From Paenibacillus gallinarum (lineage in GTDB: Bacteria; Bacillota; Bacilli; Paenibacillales; Paenibacillaceae), in contig NZ_JACSQL010000002.1 in the NCBI RefSeq assembly GCF_014836635.1, positions 372,001 through 436,000 on the forward strand: a stretch of DNA of 64,000 nucleotides. Reading direction: 5' to 3'. Made by a program: the position numbers and the translations under genes. The first letter of the stretch is position 1, and every line of letters begins with the position of its first letter. Shown here piece by piece: positions 40,256 to 48,828 of the stretch. The notes under the pieces were generated by a model. It was not told the DNA's origin. It did not search any database and saw only the letters and a list, made by a program, of their open reading frames with translations.

Positions 40256-40888
40256 TTAAAAAGCCATTTTATACAGGGGCGCAAGCTGAGTAAATACTTC
40301 TTGAGCCTTCTTCCCAAAGGCTTCTCCGTCCAGAAGAAGCGGATCATCCTGTTCAATACGCAGGCCGCATAAAATTTCTGATTTTTTCACGGTTTTTAAT
40401 CGTTCAGCTATTTTTTTGAAATCTGCTTTCGAGATATCTTTATGAAGGGTTCCTTCTGGATTCATATGATCTGTAGACCAGTAGAAGTGCCCTGGAATAT
40501 GTTCCATAACATCGTCAAGCTGTCTCTCTAATGCTTCAGCGAAGATTTCCTTATTATTGCTTTCGTAAATAACGGCAAAAATAACAAATACATGAGTACC
40601 AAACATTCCTACTTGAAAATGAGGATATGCTTTGTAACCACGTTTGTTATTAGCGATCGCTACCCAAGTATCATTTGGCGGATTCACGGTACGTCTAGCA
40701 TGCTTGGCCACATGAACAAACATTTCTTCTCCAACTAAATCGCTTAGAAATGGCGCGGATTCTGCACCAATCTCGTTCAGTTTTGGACGGATTCTCTCAA
40801 TCAATAATTCCATTCGGGGTTCGAGCCCGGGTATATCAAAGACATCAAAATCTGCGGATGTAAATGAAGGGTATTTTAGTGTAGTCAT
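40256..40888 (-). CDS. yktB: DUF1054 family protein YktB
   Basis: A 210-residue protein. The start MTTLKYPSFTSADFDVFDIPGLEPRM is preferred, with AAGGAGG upstream on the minus strand; the length matches Bacillus YktB (about 212). Conserved features are FVHVAKHARRTVNPPNDTWVAIANNKRGYKAYPHFQVGMF and HFYWSTDHMNPEGTLHKD. The function of this conserved firmicute family is unknown. Confidence 0.85.
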   Translation of the reverse strand: MTTLKYPSFTSADFDVFDIPGLEPRMELLIERIRPKLNEIGAESAPFLSDLVGEEMFVHVAKHARRTVNPPNDTWVAIANNKRGYKAYPHFQVGMFGTHVFVIFAVIYESNNKEIFAEALERQLDDVMEHIPGHFYWSTDHMNPEGTLHKDISKADFKKIAERLKTVKKSEILCGLRIEQDDPLLLDGEAFGKKAQEVFTQLAPLYKMAF

Positions 40889-41225
40889 CAGGTTAACTTC
40901 CTCCTTATGTGTTGTGATGGACAAGTTTTATTTATATAAGCATGAACCTTATCACTTGCCAATATAATAGGATACAAAACAATATGGGACTCATTATAAC
41001 ACAGGTAACTCTATTCGCACTTCTCTAAAGCCTGTCCCTTATCTGTATTGTTAATGAAGATTTCGTGTCTTAAGAAAAATGGACTTATAACTACGTACCC
41101 TTACCTTACGTGTCGTATAAAATAGGGTAAGCCGACTTATGGTGGAACGTAGATCATAGGGGCCATGGCGGAAAGTCACATAATAAGACTCCGGATCAAT
41201 CATCCGGCATGGAGGAGGAAGTGCC
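40889..41225. other. Intergenic region of 337 bp
   Basis: The divergent region between yktB and the 41226 gene. On the minus strand a weak promoter may be read for yktB (TTGGCA, then TATATA 18 bases on). The right half precedes the next gene and includes a GC-rich stretch and the AGGAGGAAG ribosome site. No riboswitch, T-box or repeat was recognised. Confidence 0.3.
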
Positions 41226-41825
41226 GTGAACAAGAGCTATGAAGTGGAATACTGCAATCTAGAGCTCCGGTTTAACCGTCGGCATATCCAACAGCTCATC
41301 AAAGACTTAATTCAGGAAGGATATTCGCTGTATTGGAGTGAAGATGAAAGCCTGTTCATTCTTTCCGTGAGAACGGGTCGTAAATTGGTTAAACTGAAAT
41401 TTCAACTCATGCGTACGGGCGAATACAAGTTGATTGGTGATTATATTATTAAAGATGCGAAACTTGCCGAGTTCATAGAGAAACTCATCGGAGATACTCG
41501 AGGCCATGCGGTTGTCCGCAGGTTTAAAGATCACATCATCGTTATAGAAAATATTTTGTTCGGCGAGGTTATACGTCTGGTGGAAGTGTCGGGATTCAAA
41601 CAAAGGGTGATCTATCAGAAAGGGCCGACCCCTACAATGGAAGAGATGGAGGAAATGTTCTCTTCGCAAGAAGGGGAAATGAGATTGCTGCTGTTAAAGA
41701 TGGAAGTGGATGATGAACTCGAACGGCTTCATGCTGCAATCCATAATGGAGACGAGGCTAAGGCGGAGTCTTGCCGCAACTATTTAAAGCAAATGCAGAA
41801 TCGAATGTTCATGCTTGAATGGTAA
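41226..41825 (+). CDS. Conserved hypothetical protein
   Basis: A 199-residue soluble protein starting at GTG after AGGAGGAAGTGCC. It has a two-part structure: beta/alpha segments (VEYCNLELRFNRRHIQQLIKDLIQEGYSLYWSEDESLFILSVRTGRKLVKLKF...YKLIGDYIIKDAKLAEFIEKLIGDTRGHAVVRRFKDHIIVIENI) and a C-terminal helical arm (MRLLLLKMEVDDELERLHAAIHNGDEAKAESCRNYLKQM). I do not recognise the family; paralogues in Paenibacillus annotate inconsistently. It is followed by a terminator. Confidence 0.6.
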   Translation: MNKSYEVEYCNLELRFNRRHIQQLIKDLIQEGYSLYWSEDESLFILSVRTGRKLVKLKFQLMRTGEYKLIGDYIIKDAKLAEFIEKLIGDTRGHAVVRRFKDHIIVIENILFGEVIRLVEVSGFKQRVIYQKGPTPTMEEMEEMFSSQEGEMRLLLLKMEVDDELERLHAAIHNGDEAKAESCRNYLKQMQNRMFMLEW

Positions 41826-41869
41826 ACAGCCGTATGAACCATACTATTATTTATATGAGTATTTGATGA

Positions 41870-41896
41870 ACACCTCATGAAAAGAGGTGTTTTATC
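41870..41896 (+). terminator. Rho-independent terminator
   Basis: ACACCTC and GAGGTGT around ATGAAAA, followed by TTTATCC. Confidence 0.75.
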
Positions 41897-42090
41897 CTTG
41901 TTTACACTTTAGCGGGGGGTTCACTTCCTTTTGCAAAAGCGTTAGAATAGGATTATTGTTAGGGCGTCCTTCTTTTGCTTACATAATTTTCTAAGGGATG
42001 ATAATTGTCTGCTTATGGACAAGTTCATTATCGGACAGCTCTAGTAACATAAGATACATCAAAATAACGTAGCAAAGGATGGAGAATATA

Positions 42091-43503
42091 TTGACTAAAC
42101 AACAAATTGGCGTTATCGGTCTAGCCGTAATGGGCAAGAATTTAGCCCTGAATATTGAAAGCAAGGGGTTTACGGTGTCTGTATTTAACCGTTCTCCAGA
42201 AAAAACACATGATCTTCTGAAAGAAGCAGAAGGCAAAAATCTAGAAGGTTTCTTTTCTATTGAAGAGTTTGTACAATCTCTTGAATCTCCACGTAAGATT
42301 CTTATTATGGTACAAGCAGGACCAGCTACAGATGCAACGATTCAACAGCTCATTCCTCATCTAGATAAAGGCGACATTATTATCGATGGCGGTAATGCTT
42401 ACTTCCCTGATACTGTTCGCCGCAGCAAAGAACTGGAAGAGCAAGGTTTCCGCTTCATTGGTGCTGGTGTATCCGGTGGTGAAGAAGGCGCACTGAAAGG
42501 CCCGGCAATTATGCCTGGAGGTCAGGAAAGTGCTTATGAACTTGTAAAACCAATCTTAACTTCGATCGCGGCTCAAGTAGATGGAGAGCCTTGCACAACA
42601 TATATCGGTCCTGATGGTGCTGGACATTATGTAAAAATGGTACACAACGGTATTGAATACGGTGATATGCAGCTGATTGGCGAAGCATACCATTTGATGA
42701 AAGATGTACTTGGTCTTACTGCAGAAGAATTCCACGAACTCTTCTCCGAATGGAACAAGGGCGAGCTTGACAGCTACCTGATCGAAATTACGGCTGATAT
42801 CTTCTCCAAATATGATGAAGAAACAGGCAAACCAATGGTAGATGTGATCCTCGATGCTGCTGGACAAAAAGGTACAGGAAAATGGACTAGCCAAAGTGCG
42901 CTTGATCTCGGCGTACCATTGTCTATGATTACTGAATCCGTATTCTCCCGCTTCTTATCTGCGATGAAAGAAGAGCGTATTGCAGCTAGTAAAGTGCTCA
43001 GCGGTCCAAAAACAGAGCCATTCTCCGGTGATAAACAAGAATTTATCGAGAATGTTCGTAAAGCATTGTTCGCAAGTAAAATCGTATCTTATGCACAAGG
43101 TTTTGCTCAAATGCGTGCAGCTTCCGACGAGTATGGTTGGAATTTGAAATATGGAAACATTGCAATGATCTTCCGCGGAGGATGTATCATTCGTTCCCAA
43201 TTCTTGCAAAACATCAAAGAAGCTTATGATAAAGATGCAGAACTGAAAAACTTGCTTCTGGATCCATACTTCAAAAATGTTGTGGAATCTTACCAAGATG
43301 CATGGCGTAAAGTGATTTCTGTTGCTGTAGAAAAAGGAGTTCCGGTACCTGGATTCTCCAGTGCTCTTTCTTACTATGACAGCTATCGTACAGAACGCCT
43401 TCCAGCGAATCTGCTTCAAGCACAGCGCGACTACTTCGGTGCACATACGTTTAAACGTGTGGACAAAGAAGGAACATTCCACCACAACTGGATGGGCAAA
43501 TAA
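42091..43503 (+). CDS. gndA: 6-phosphogluconate dehydrogenase, decarboxylating
   Basis: A 470-residue pentose phosphate enzyme converting 6-phosphogluconate to ribulose-5-phosphate with NADP+. TTG 42091 ([23 protein letters not shown]) is chosen because the upstream ATG lies inside the GGATGGAG ribosome site and family members start at this point. Motifs: the Rossmann [26 protein letters not shown] near 130 with the catalytic region, [15 protein letters not shown] near 183 with the active-site lysine, and [12 protein letters not shown] near 260. Confidence 0.95.
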   Translation: MTKQQIGVIGLAVMGKNLALNIESKGFTVSVFNRSPEKTHDLLKEAEGKNLEGFFSIEEFVQSLESPRKILIMVQAGPATDATIQQLIPHLDKGDIIIDGGNAYFPDTVRRSKELEEQGFRFIGAGVSGGEEGALKGPAIMPGGQESAYELVKPILTSIAAQVDGEPCTTYIGPDGAGHYVKMVHNGIEYGDMQLIGEAYHLMKDVLGLTAEEFHELFSEWNKGELDSYLIEITADIFSKYDEETGKPMVDVILDAAGQKGTGKWTSQSALDLGVPLSMITESVFSRFLSAMKEERIAASKVLSGPKTEPFSGDKQEFIENVRKALFASKIVSYAQGFAQMRAASDEYGWNLKYGNIAMIFRGGCIIRSQFLQNIKEAYDKDAELKNLLLDPYFKNVVESYQDAWRKVISVAVEKGVPVPGFSSALSYYDSYRTERLPANLLQAQRDYFGAHTFKRVDKEGTFHHNWMGK

Positions 43504-43511
43504 GACCAGCT

Positions 43512-43850
43512 TTAAGATACACTGTAATTCATGCTGCTTTGCTGCATTTCTCCGCGAAGACCATAGAGTGCCTCGTGCAGGCAGGTCCGGAGTCTTTCTT
43601 GTGTTGAGTGGGAAGTGTGTTCACCCAATAGCAGCATGGCAGCTTCACTAAAATATTGAAAATTAGTAATAAGACGTGGTTTTGGTAGATCCATGAGAAG
43701 TGGGTCTTCCAAAGCCACTTTTTGTTGTACATAATGCAGTACGAGCAGTACGTCATCTCTGCATATCACATAACCTGGTTCAAAGATACGTGTGATTCTG
43801 CTAGGAACCTTAGGTAGTTTCAGTACGGGCAGATAAGCTAAATCATCCAT
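43512..43850 (-). CDS. Hypothetical protein
   Basis: A 112-residue protein (MDDLAYLPVLKLPKVPSRITRIFEPGYVICRDDVLLVLHYVQQKVALEDP). ATG 43850 is chosen because AAGGAG is ten bases upstream on the minus strand; the GTG 43859 is too close. It is convergent with gndA and ends nine bases from it. No recognised domain. Confidence 0.5.
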   Translation of the reverse strand: MDDLAYLPVLKLPKVPSRITRIFEPGYVICRDDVLLVLHYVQQKVALEDPLLMDLPKPRLITNFQYFSEAAMLLLGEHTSHSTQERLRTCLHEALYGLRGEMQQSSMNYSVS

Positions 43851-44012
43851 TATCTTCACACTCCTTACAGATATCTCTGCTTTTATCCTCTATCATCCAT
43901 ACGTAAAAGGATGTCCCGATATGCTTCTTGGCGGATCTTTTTTTCTATGTTATGTTTAGTAGAATAAAAAAGTGGTACTAACTGGGTCTCATAATGAAGG
44001 GGTGGCAAGGCA

Positions 44013-44525
44013 GTGAGCAAGGAAGCTGATAATATCATTCTTATTGGAATGATGGGTACAGGTAAGACAACAGTATCCAGCATACTGGCACAAGAACTTG
44101 GATACACGCGCATAGATATTGATACGGAAATAGAAGCGCAAGAAGGCTGTCCGATCCCTGTCTTATTTCAAGAAAAGGGAGAACGATACTTTCGCCAAGT
44201 GGAGAGTGATACCTTATGTAGAATTCTCAAAGACTCTTCTCAAGTCGTTTCTACGGGTGGGGGATGTGTACTTCGAACAGAAAACCAGAAGATAATGAAG
44301 GATGCAGGTTGGGTTATCGCTTTGACAGCGAGTCCAGAGTCGATTATTTCACGTGTGTCGTCTAGTGGTGATAGACCGCTGCTTAAAGGCAATGTAGAGG
44401 AACGTATAAAGAATATAATGGAAGAACGTAAAGATGCATATTCTTTTGCAGATGTTACGATCGATACTTCGGAGCTTAGTCCGGAAGAAGTTGTTCATCA
44501 TATTTTAACGCTTTACCGCGTCTAA
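44013..44525 (+). CDS. aroK: Shikimate kinase
   Basis: A 170-residue kinase that phosphorylates shikimate in aromatic amino acid synthesis. Walker A GMMGTGKTT near residue 13, substrate-binding aspartate in YTRIDIDTEIE near 30-36, EKGERYFRQVES near 55 with the shikimate arginine, and STGGGCVLR near 77. It starts at GTG. It lies near aroA but is separated from it by a minus-strand rhodanese gene. Confidence 0.93.
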   Translation: MSKEADNIILIGMMGTGKTTVSSILAQELGYTRIDIDTEIEAQEGCPIPVLFQEKGERYFRQVESDTLCRILKDSSQVVSTGGGCVLRTENQKIMKDAGWVIALTASPESIISRVSSSGDRPLLKGNVEERIKNIMEERKDAYSFADVTIDTSELSPEEVVHHILTLYRV

Positions 44526-44609
44526 GCTGTTGTGCTTTTCAGATACATTGTAGTATGATCTTAAAAAGAAAGAGGGCAGGCACTGCCTACCCGTTCCATC
44601 TTCTCTTAA

Positions 44610-44906
44610 TTAAGTCCAGGCAAGCATGCCGCCAACCAGGTTCACACAGCTTGGATATCCCAGCTCTGTTAGATATTCGCAAGCTCTCTCGCTGCGATAA
44701 CCGCTGCGGCAGATCAAAATCGTTTCCTGCGTTTTCTCGATTTCATCAAGACGATCAGGAATTTGTCCAAGTGGAATATGTTTTGCTCCTGGAATCATAC
44801 CAGCAGCAACTTCTTCATCTTCACGGACATCAATCATTTGAATAGCTTCTCCTGACTGTAGACGAGCCTTAAGTTCAGCAGGTGTAATCTCGAGTATTTG
44901 ATTCAT
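44610..44906 (-). CDS. Rhodanese-like domain protein
   Basis: A 98-residue single-domain rhodanese (sulfurtransferase). The active-site cysteine is in ILICRSGYRSERAC near residue 65, with the CxxGxR loop as CRSGYR. IDVREDEEVAAGMIPGAKHIPLGQIPDRL is the conserved N-terminal half. It could donate sulfane sulfur. It is divergent to aroA. Confidence 0.85.
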   Translation of the reverse strand: MNQILEITPAELKARLQSGEAIQMIDVREDEEVAAGMIPGAKHIPLGQIPDRLDEIEKTQETILICRSGYRSERACEYLTELGYPSCVNLVGGMLAWT

Positions 44907-45078
44907 GAGTCATCCTCTTTTCTATGGTTACTAATATATTGGTGTAATCCGAATGGACATGTTCTTATGGATAACTATACCATGATACCGAAGGGAAGAG
45001 GGGACTGTCAATTTCATTACGAAGGTTGTTCCCGAGTGTTAAACCGCAGCTGATTATATATAAAAAGGAGTTATAACT

Positions 45079-46368
45079 ATGGACGTTATCGTAAATAACA
45101 CCCCTTCCTTATCTGGAACGATTGACGCTTTATCTTCGAAAAATTACACAACGCGTTATTTGCTTGTTGCTGCATTAGCAGAAGGAACGAGCACAATCTA
45201 TTATCCTGCTCACAGTGAGGACAGCGATGCGATGCGCCGCTGTATTCAGGATTTAGGTGCTGTTCTTGTAGAAGACGATGAAAAAATAACCATTACTGGG
45301 TTTGGCTCTACACCTCGTCCCACAGGTGAACTGAATGTAGGAAATGCAGGAGCAGTTCTGCGGTTTCTGATGGGAATTGCCGCGCTTGGAGAGGAAATTA
45401 CATTTGTTAATACATATCCGGAATCTCTTGGTAAAAGGCCTCATCAAGATTTGATTGATGCACTGGAGCAGCTTGGAGCCGAAGTAGATCATCAGGAGGG
45501 AAGACTGCCGATCACCATTCGTGGCGGTCAACCGCAAGGCGGAGTTATTCGAGTATCGGGTTCTGTAAGTTCTCAGTATCTGAGTGCTTTGCTCTTTCTG
45601 ACACCGCTTCTCCCGCAGGATAGTACCATTGAAGTCCTTCATGATCTGAAATCGAAAGTCGTTATCGGGCAAACACTTGAAGTGTTAGAACAAGCCGGTA
45701 TCGTTATTCATGCAAGTGATGACTATATGTCCTTTAAGGTTCCTGGTTCTCAAAAATATCAACCGGCAAATTATACGGTTCAAGGAGATTATCCCGGATC
45801 AGCAGCGATTTTAGCAGCGGCTGCGGTGACAAAATCAGATGTAACGGTTACGCGGTTAATGGAGAAAAGTAAACAGGGTGAACGTGCTATTATTGATGTG
45901 CTGAAAATGATGAATGTTCCGCTCACCCATGAAGATAATATCGTTCATGTTCAAGGAAACGGGAAACTTACGGCTGTTGAATTTGATGGAGATGCAGCTA
46001 CGGATGCGGTACTTGCTATGGTTGCAGCAGCTGTTTTTGCGGAAGGCACTTCGCGTTTTTATAATGTGGAGAATTTAAGATATAAAGAATGTGATCGAAT
46101 CACTGATTATTTGCACGAACTCTCCAAGGCTGGCGCAAGAGTCGAAGAAAGACAAGCGGAGATTATTGTCCACGGACGGCCTGAAGGGGTAGAAGGCGGC
46201 GTTGAAATCAACGCTCATTATGATCATCGTGTCATTATGGCACTTACGATTGTGGGCCTCCGTTCCAAAGAGCCGCTGCGTATTAAAGATGCTCATCACG
46301 TTGCAAAATCCTATCCTGGATATTTCGATCATTTACAGGCGCTTGGCGCCAACGTAGAATGGGTATAG
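45079..46368 (+). CDS. aroA: 3-phosphoshikimate 1-carboxyvinyltransferase (EPSP synthase)
   Basis: A 429-residue enzyme joining shikimate-3-phosphate and PEP. Motifs: LSSKNYTTRYL near residue 18 (SK....R, normally SKS.S.R), LNVGNAGAVLRFL near 85 (GN(S/A)GT.R normally, here GNAGA), SLGKRPHQDL near 115, SGSVSSQYLSALLFLTP near 165, and the C-terminal RYKECDRI and DHRVIMAL segments. The set is complete but diverges from B. subtilis AroA; the Thr-to-Ala change at the PEP/glyphosate loop is notable. AAAAAGGAG precedes the ATG. Confidence 0.93.
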   Translation: MDVIVNNTPSLSGTIDALSSKNYTTRYLLVAALAEGTSTIYYPAHSEDSDAMRRCIQDLGAVLVEDDEKITITGFGSTPRPTGELNVGNAGAVLRFLMGIAALGEEITFVNTYPESLGKRPHQDLIDALEQLGAEVDHQEGRLPITIRGGQPQGGVIRVSGSVSSQYLSALLFLTPLLPQDSTIEVLHDLKSKVVIGQTLEVLEQAGIVIHASDDYMSFKVPGSQKYQPANYTVQGDYPGSAAILAAAAVTKSDVTVTRLMEKSKQGERAIIDVLKMMNVPLTHEDNIVHVQGNGKLTAVEFDGDAATDAVLAMVAAAVFAEGTSRFYNVENLRYKECDRITDYLHELSKAGARVEERQAEIIVHGRPEGVEGGVEINAHYDHRVIMALTIVGLRSKEPLRIKDAHHVAKSYPGYFDHLQALGANVEWV

Positions 46369-46387
46369 TAAAGTTAGAAAGGTGCTG

Positions 46388-46822
46388 ATGAATATGACAT
46401 TTGAAAACCCGTCACGGGATGAGATCAAAGAACTTCTTCGTTCCGCTGGAAATATTGCAGTTGTCGGTCTATCAGATAAACCGGATCGAACTTCCTACAT
46501 GGTCTCACAAGCTATGCAAAGCAGGGGGTACCGAATTATTCCAGTGAATCCTAGAGCAGATGAAATTCTAGGAGAGAAATGTTATGCGAAACTTGCGGAC
46601 ATTCCTGAGCCTGTTGATATCGTAAATGTATTCCGCCGTAGTGAATACTGCGGTGAAGTGGCAAAAGAGGCAGCCGAGATCAAAGCTAATGTACTGTGGT
46701 TACAACTCGGTGTTGTCAGTGATGAAGCAGCTCAGATTGGTGAAGAGCATGGCATGACGGTCATCATGGATCGATGCATTAAAGTGGAAGATTCCATTTT
46801 ACTTGGCAAAGAGCAAAGATAA
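46388..46822 (+). CDS. CoA-binding domain protein
   Basis: A 144-residue CoA-binding (Rossmann) protein of the YccU/YpfN type: RSAGNIAVVGLSDKPDRTSYMVSQAMQSRGYRIIPVNPRADEILGEKCYAKLADIPEPVDIVNVFRR, then LQLGVVSDEAAQIGEEHGMTVIMDRCIKVE. Start is ATG 46388 or ATG 46394. It follows aroA by 19 bases and may share its transcript. A terminator follows. Confidence 0.85.
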   Translation: MNMTFENPSRDEIKELLRSAGNIAVVGLSDKPDRTSYMVSQAMQSRGYRIIPVNPRADEILGEKCYAKLADIPEPVDIVNVFRRSEYCGEVAKEAAEIKANVLWLQLGVVSDEAAQIGEEHGMTVIMDRCIKVEDSILLGKEQR

Positions 46823-46832
46823 ATGATGATAG

Positions 46833-46859
46833 AAAGGTCCCTTTATGAGGGGCCTTTTT
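46833..46859 (+). terminator. Rho-independent terminator
   Basis: AAAGGTCCC and GGGGCCTTT around a short TTTATGA loop, then T-run. Confidence 0.85.
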
Positions 46860-46941
46860 ACTTTCGAAAAAGATGTACAGGATTCATTTTGACAAAAAGA
46901 CATGGAACGCTTACCATCTAGATTAGAAAGGAGAGGGTGCC

Positions 46942-48828
46942 ATGAATTGGCTCGGTTCCTTACAGCAGCTCGGCAGAGCTGTGATGCTCCCGACGATGGT
47001 CTTACCTGCAGCAGCGATATTGCTGAGTGTAGGCAGTTTGCCATGGGATTCTTGGGGATTTGAAAGCGTAAGCGGAATCGCTACAGTAGCAGGTCAAAGC
47101 CTGTTTTATTTTTTGCCGTATTTATTTGCGGTGGGTGTGGCGCTTGGTTTATCTAATCAGGCGGGTCAAGCCGGTCTTGCTGCCCTGTCGGGGATGATTA
47201 TCTACGATCAGGTGGTAAGTCATTTCGGAGATGGAAGCGTTCAGCCTGCTTCACTCATCGGTATTATTCTTGGCGCCATCGCTGGGATTACTCATAATCG
47301 ATTTAAAAGTATACGACTACCTGAAATTTTGCAATTCTTTGGAGGATCTCGTTTTGTTTTACTGATTGTAGGACTCATCGCAGCATTATTCTCCTGCTTG
47401 ATGCTGGGTATTGCCCCCATCATCCAATCTTTACTCGACATGATTGCTTCCATGGAATATCAACTGGGAGGATTCGGACTCTTTTTATATGGCATTTTGT
47501 ACCGGGTCCTGGTTGCTTTTGGACTTCATCATTTGCTGAATAATGTGTTCTGGTTCCAGCTTGGTTCCTATGAGACTACAGGCGGTGAGGTTGTTACAGG
47601 AGACTTGCCACGTTTTTTTGCAGGAGACCCAACAGCAGGTTATTTCATGTCAGGTCTGTTTCCTATTATGATGTTCGCCATTCCAGCGATAGCACTTGCG
47701 ATTATCCAGGAGGCTAGAGAAGATTTAAAACCGAAAGTTTACAAGACGTTCATTACGTCAGCTCTGGTGTGCTTTTTGACAGGGGTCTCAGAACAGATTG
47801 AATTTGCCTTTTTGTTTGCTGCGCCTTACCTGTTCATCGTTCATGCGGTTATGTCAGGACTTGCTTTATGGATCAGCTACTTATTAGAAATACGCCATGG
47901 ATTCTCTTATTCTGCGGGTGCGATTGATTACATACTGAATTTCCATTTGTCCGAGAACGGGTTACTTCTCATTCCGATAGGGATTGTATACGGCTTAATC
48001 TATTATTACTTATTTCGCTGGGCGATCCGTACATTCCGTATTCCTACTCCAGGGCGTGAAGAAGGTTCAGTCCTCGAAGATTGGGTGGGCAGTATCCCTT
48101 ATCAAGCTCCACTTATATTGGAGGCACTGGGCGGGAAGCGTAATATCGTTCAGGTAGAAGCGTGTATTACCAGGCTCAGAATTACCGTTCATAATGATCG
48201 TCTAATTGATGTGAGTGCAATGAAGGCACTTGGTTCTGCTGGTCTCATCAAGCTTGGAGGAGGAAATGTACAGGTCGTATTCGGTACTTATTCTGAGCTT
48301 ATACGTGAAGAGATTGCCAAGCTGCTTGAGCGTGATTTACCGCAAGTATTATTCAGTGCGCCGGTTCAGGGAAAAATGTTGCCAATCGAGGATGTGCCGG
48401 ATAAAATATTTGCCGGTAAGCTTGTAGGGGACGGGGTCGCTTTTGTGCCGGAGAATGGAGAACTTCTTTCGCCCGTATACGGCACCATTATGCACCTGTA
48501 TCCAACGATGCACGCCATTGGGATCCAAACACCGGAAGGACTAGAAGTATTGCTTCATATTGGAATTGACACTTCACAACTCAAAGGTTGCTTTGAAGCC
48601 GCAGTAAAAGAAGGAGATGTCGTGGAGGCTGGTCAGCTATTGATTAAATTCGATCTGGATGGACTAAGGAAGGACGCTCCTTCGTTAGTTACACCGATGG
48701 TGATTACAAATCCCGACCGAGTGAAATCATGGAGCTATGCTCCATTTAAACATGTTAGAAAAGGCCAGGCATCGGTAATGTCTGTTGTACTACATGAAGA
48801 TAGGAATGTTGGAGGGGTAGAAGCATGA
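46942..48828 (+). CDS. nagE: PTS permease EIICBA, GlcNAc/glucose family
   Basis: A 628-residue membrane permease importing and phosphorylating a hexose. Domains: EIIC residues 1-380 with multiple transmembrane helices (LHHLLNNVFWFQLGSYETTGG, SGLFPIMMF, AGAIDYILNF); EIIB near 395-470 with the phosphorylated cysteine in EACITRLRITV; EIIA near 490-620 with histidines in YPTMHAIGIQT and VLLHIGIDT. EIIC is closer in pattern to E. coli NagE than to PtsG, so GlcNAc is preferred; substrate is inferred. It overlaps ptsI by four bases. AAAGGAGAGG precedes the ATG; a TTGACA lies upstream. Confidence 0.8.
   Translation: MNWLGSLQQLGRAVMLPTMVLPAAAILLSVGSLPWDSWGFESVSGIATVAGQSLFYFLPYLFAVGVALGLSNQAGQAGLAALSGMIIYDQVVSHFGDGSVQPASLIGIILGAIAGITHNRFKSIRLPEILQFFGGSRFVLLIVGLIAALFSCLMLGIAPIIQSLLDMIASMEYQLGGFGLFLYGILYRVLVAFGLHHLLNNVFWFQLGSYETTGGEVVTGDLPRFFAGDPTAGYFMSGLFPIMMFAIPAIALAIIQEAREDLKPKVYKTFITSALVCFLTGVSEQIEFAFLFAAPYLFIVHAVMSGLALWISYLLEIRHGFSYSAGAIDYILNFHLSENGLLLIPIGIVYGLIYYYLFRWAIRTFRIPTPGREEGSVLEDWVGSIPYQAPLILEALGGKRNIVQVEACITRLRITVHNDRLIDVSAMKALGSAGLIKLGGGNVQVVFGTYSELIREEIAKLLERDLPQVLFSAPVQGKMLPIEDVPDKIFAGKLVGDGVAFVPENGELLSPVYGTIMHLYPTMHAIGIQTPEGLEVLLHIGIDTSQLKGCFEAAVKEGDVVEAGQLLIKFDLDGLRKDAPSLVTPMVITNPDRVKSWSYAPFKHVRKGQASVMSVVLHEDRNVGGVEA

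Noticed and set aside
40889..41225. Possible T-box or riboswitch in the gap before the 41226 gene.
   Set aside because: No T-box sequence, conserved riboswitch core or terminator-antiterminator pair is visible.
46880..46930. A cre-like string near the promoter of the PTS permease gene (TGGAACGCTTACCA).
   Set aside because: It lacks one base of the TGNAANCG core, so it does not fit the CcpA consensus.
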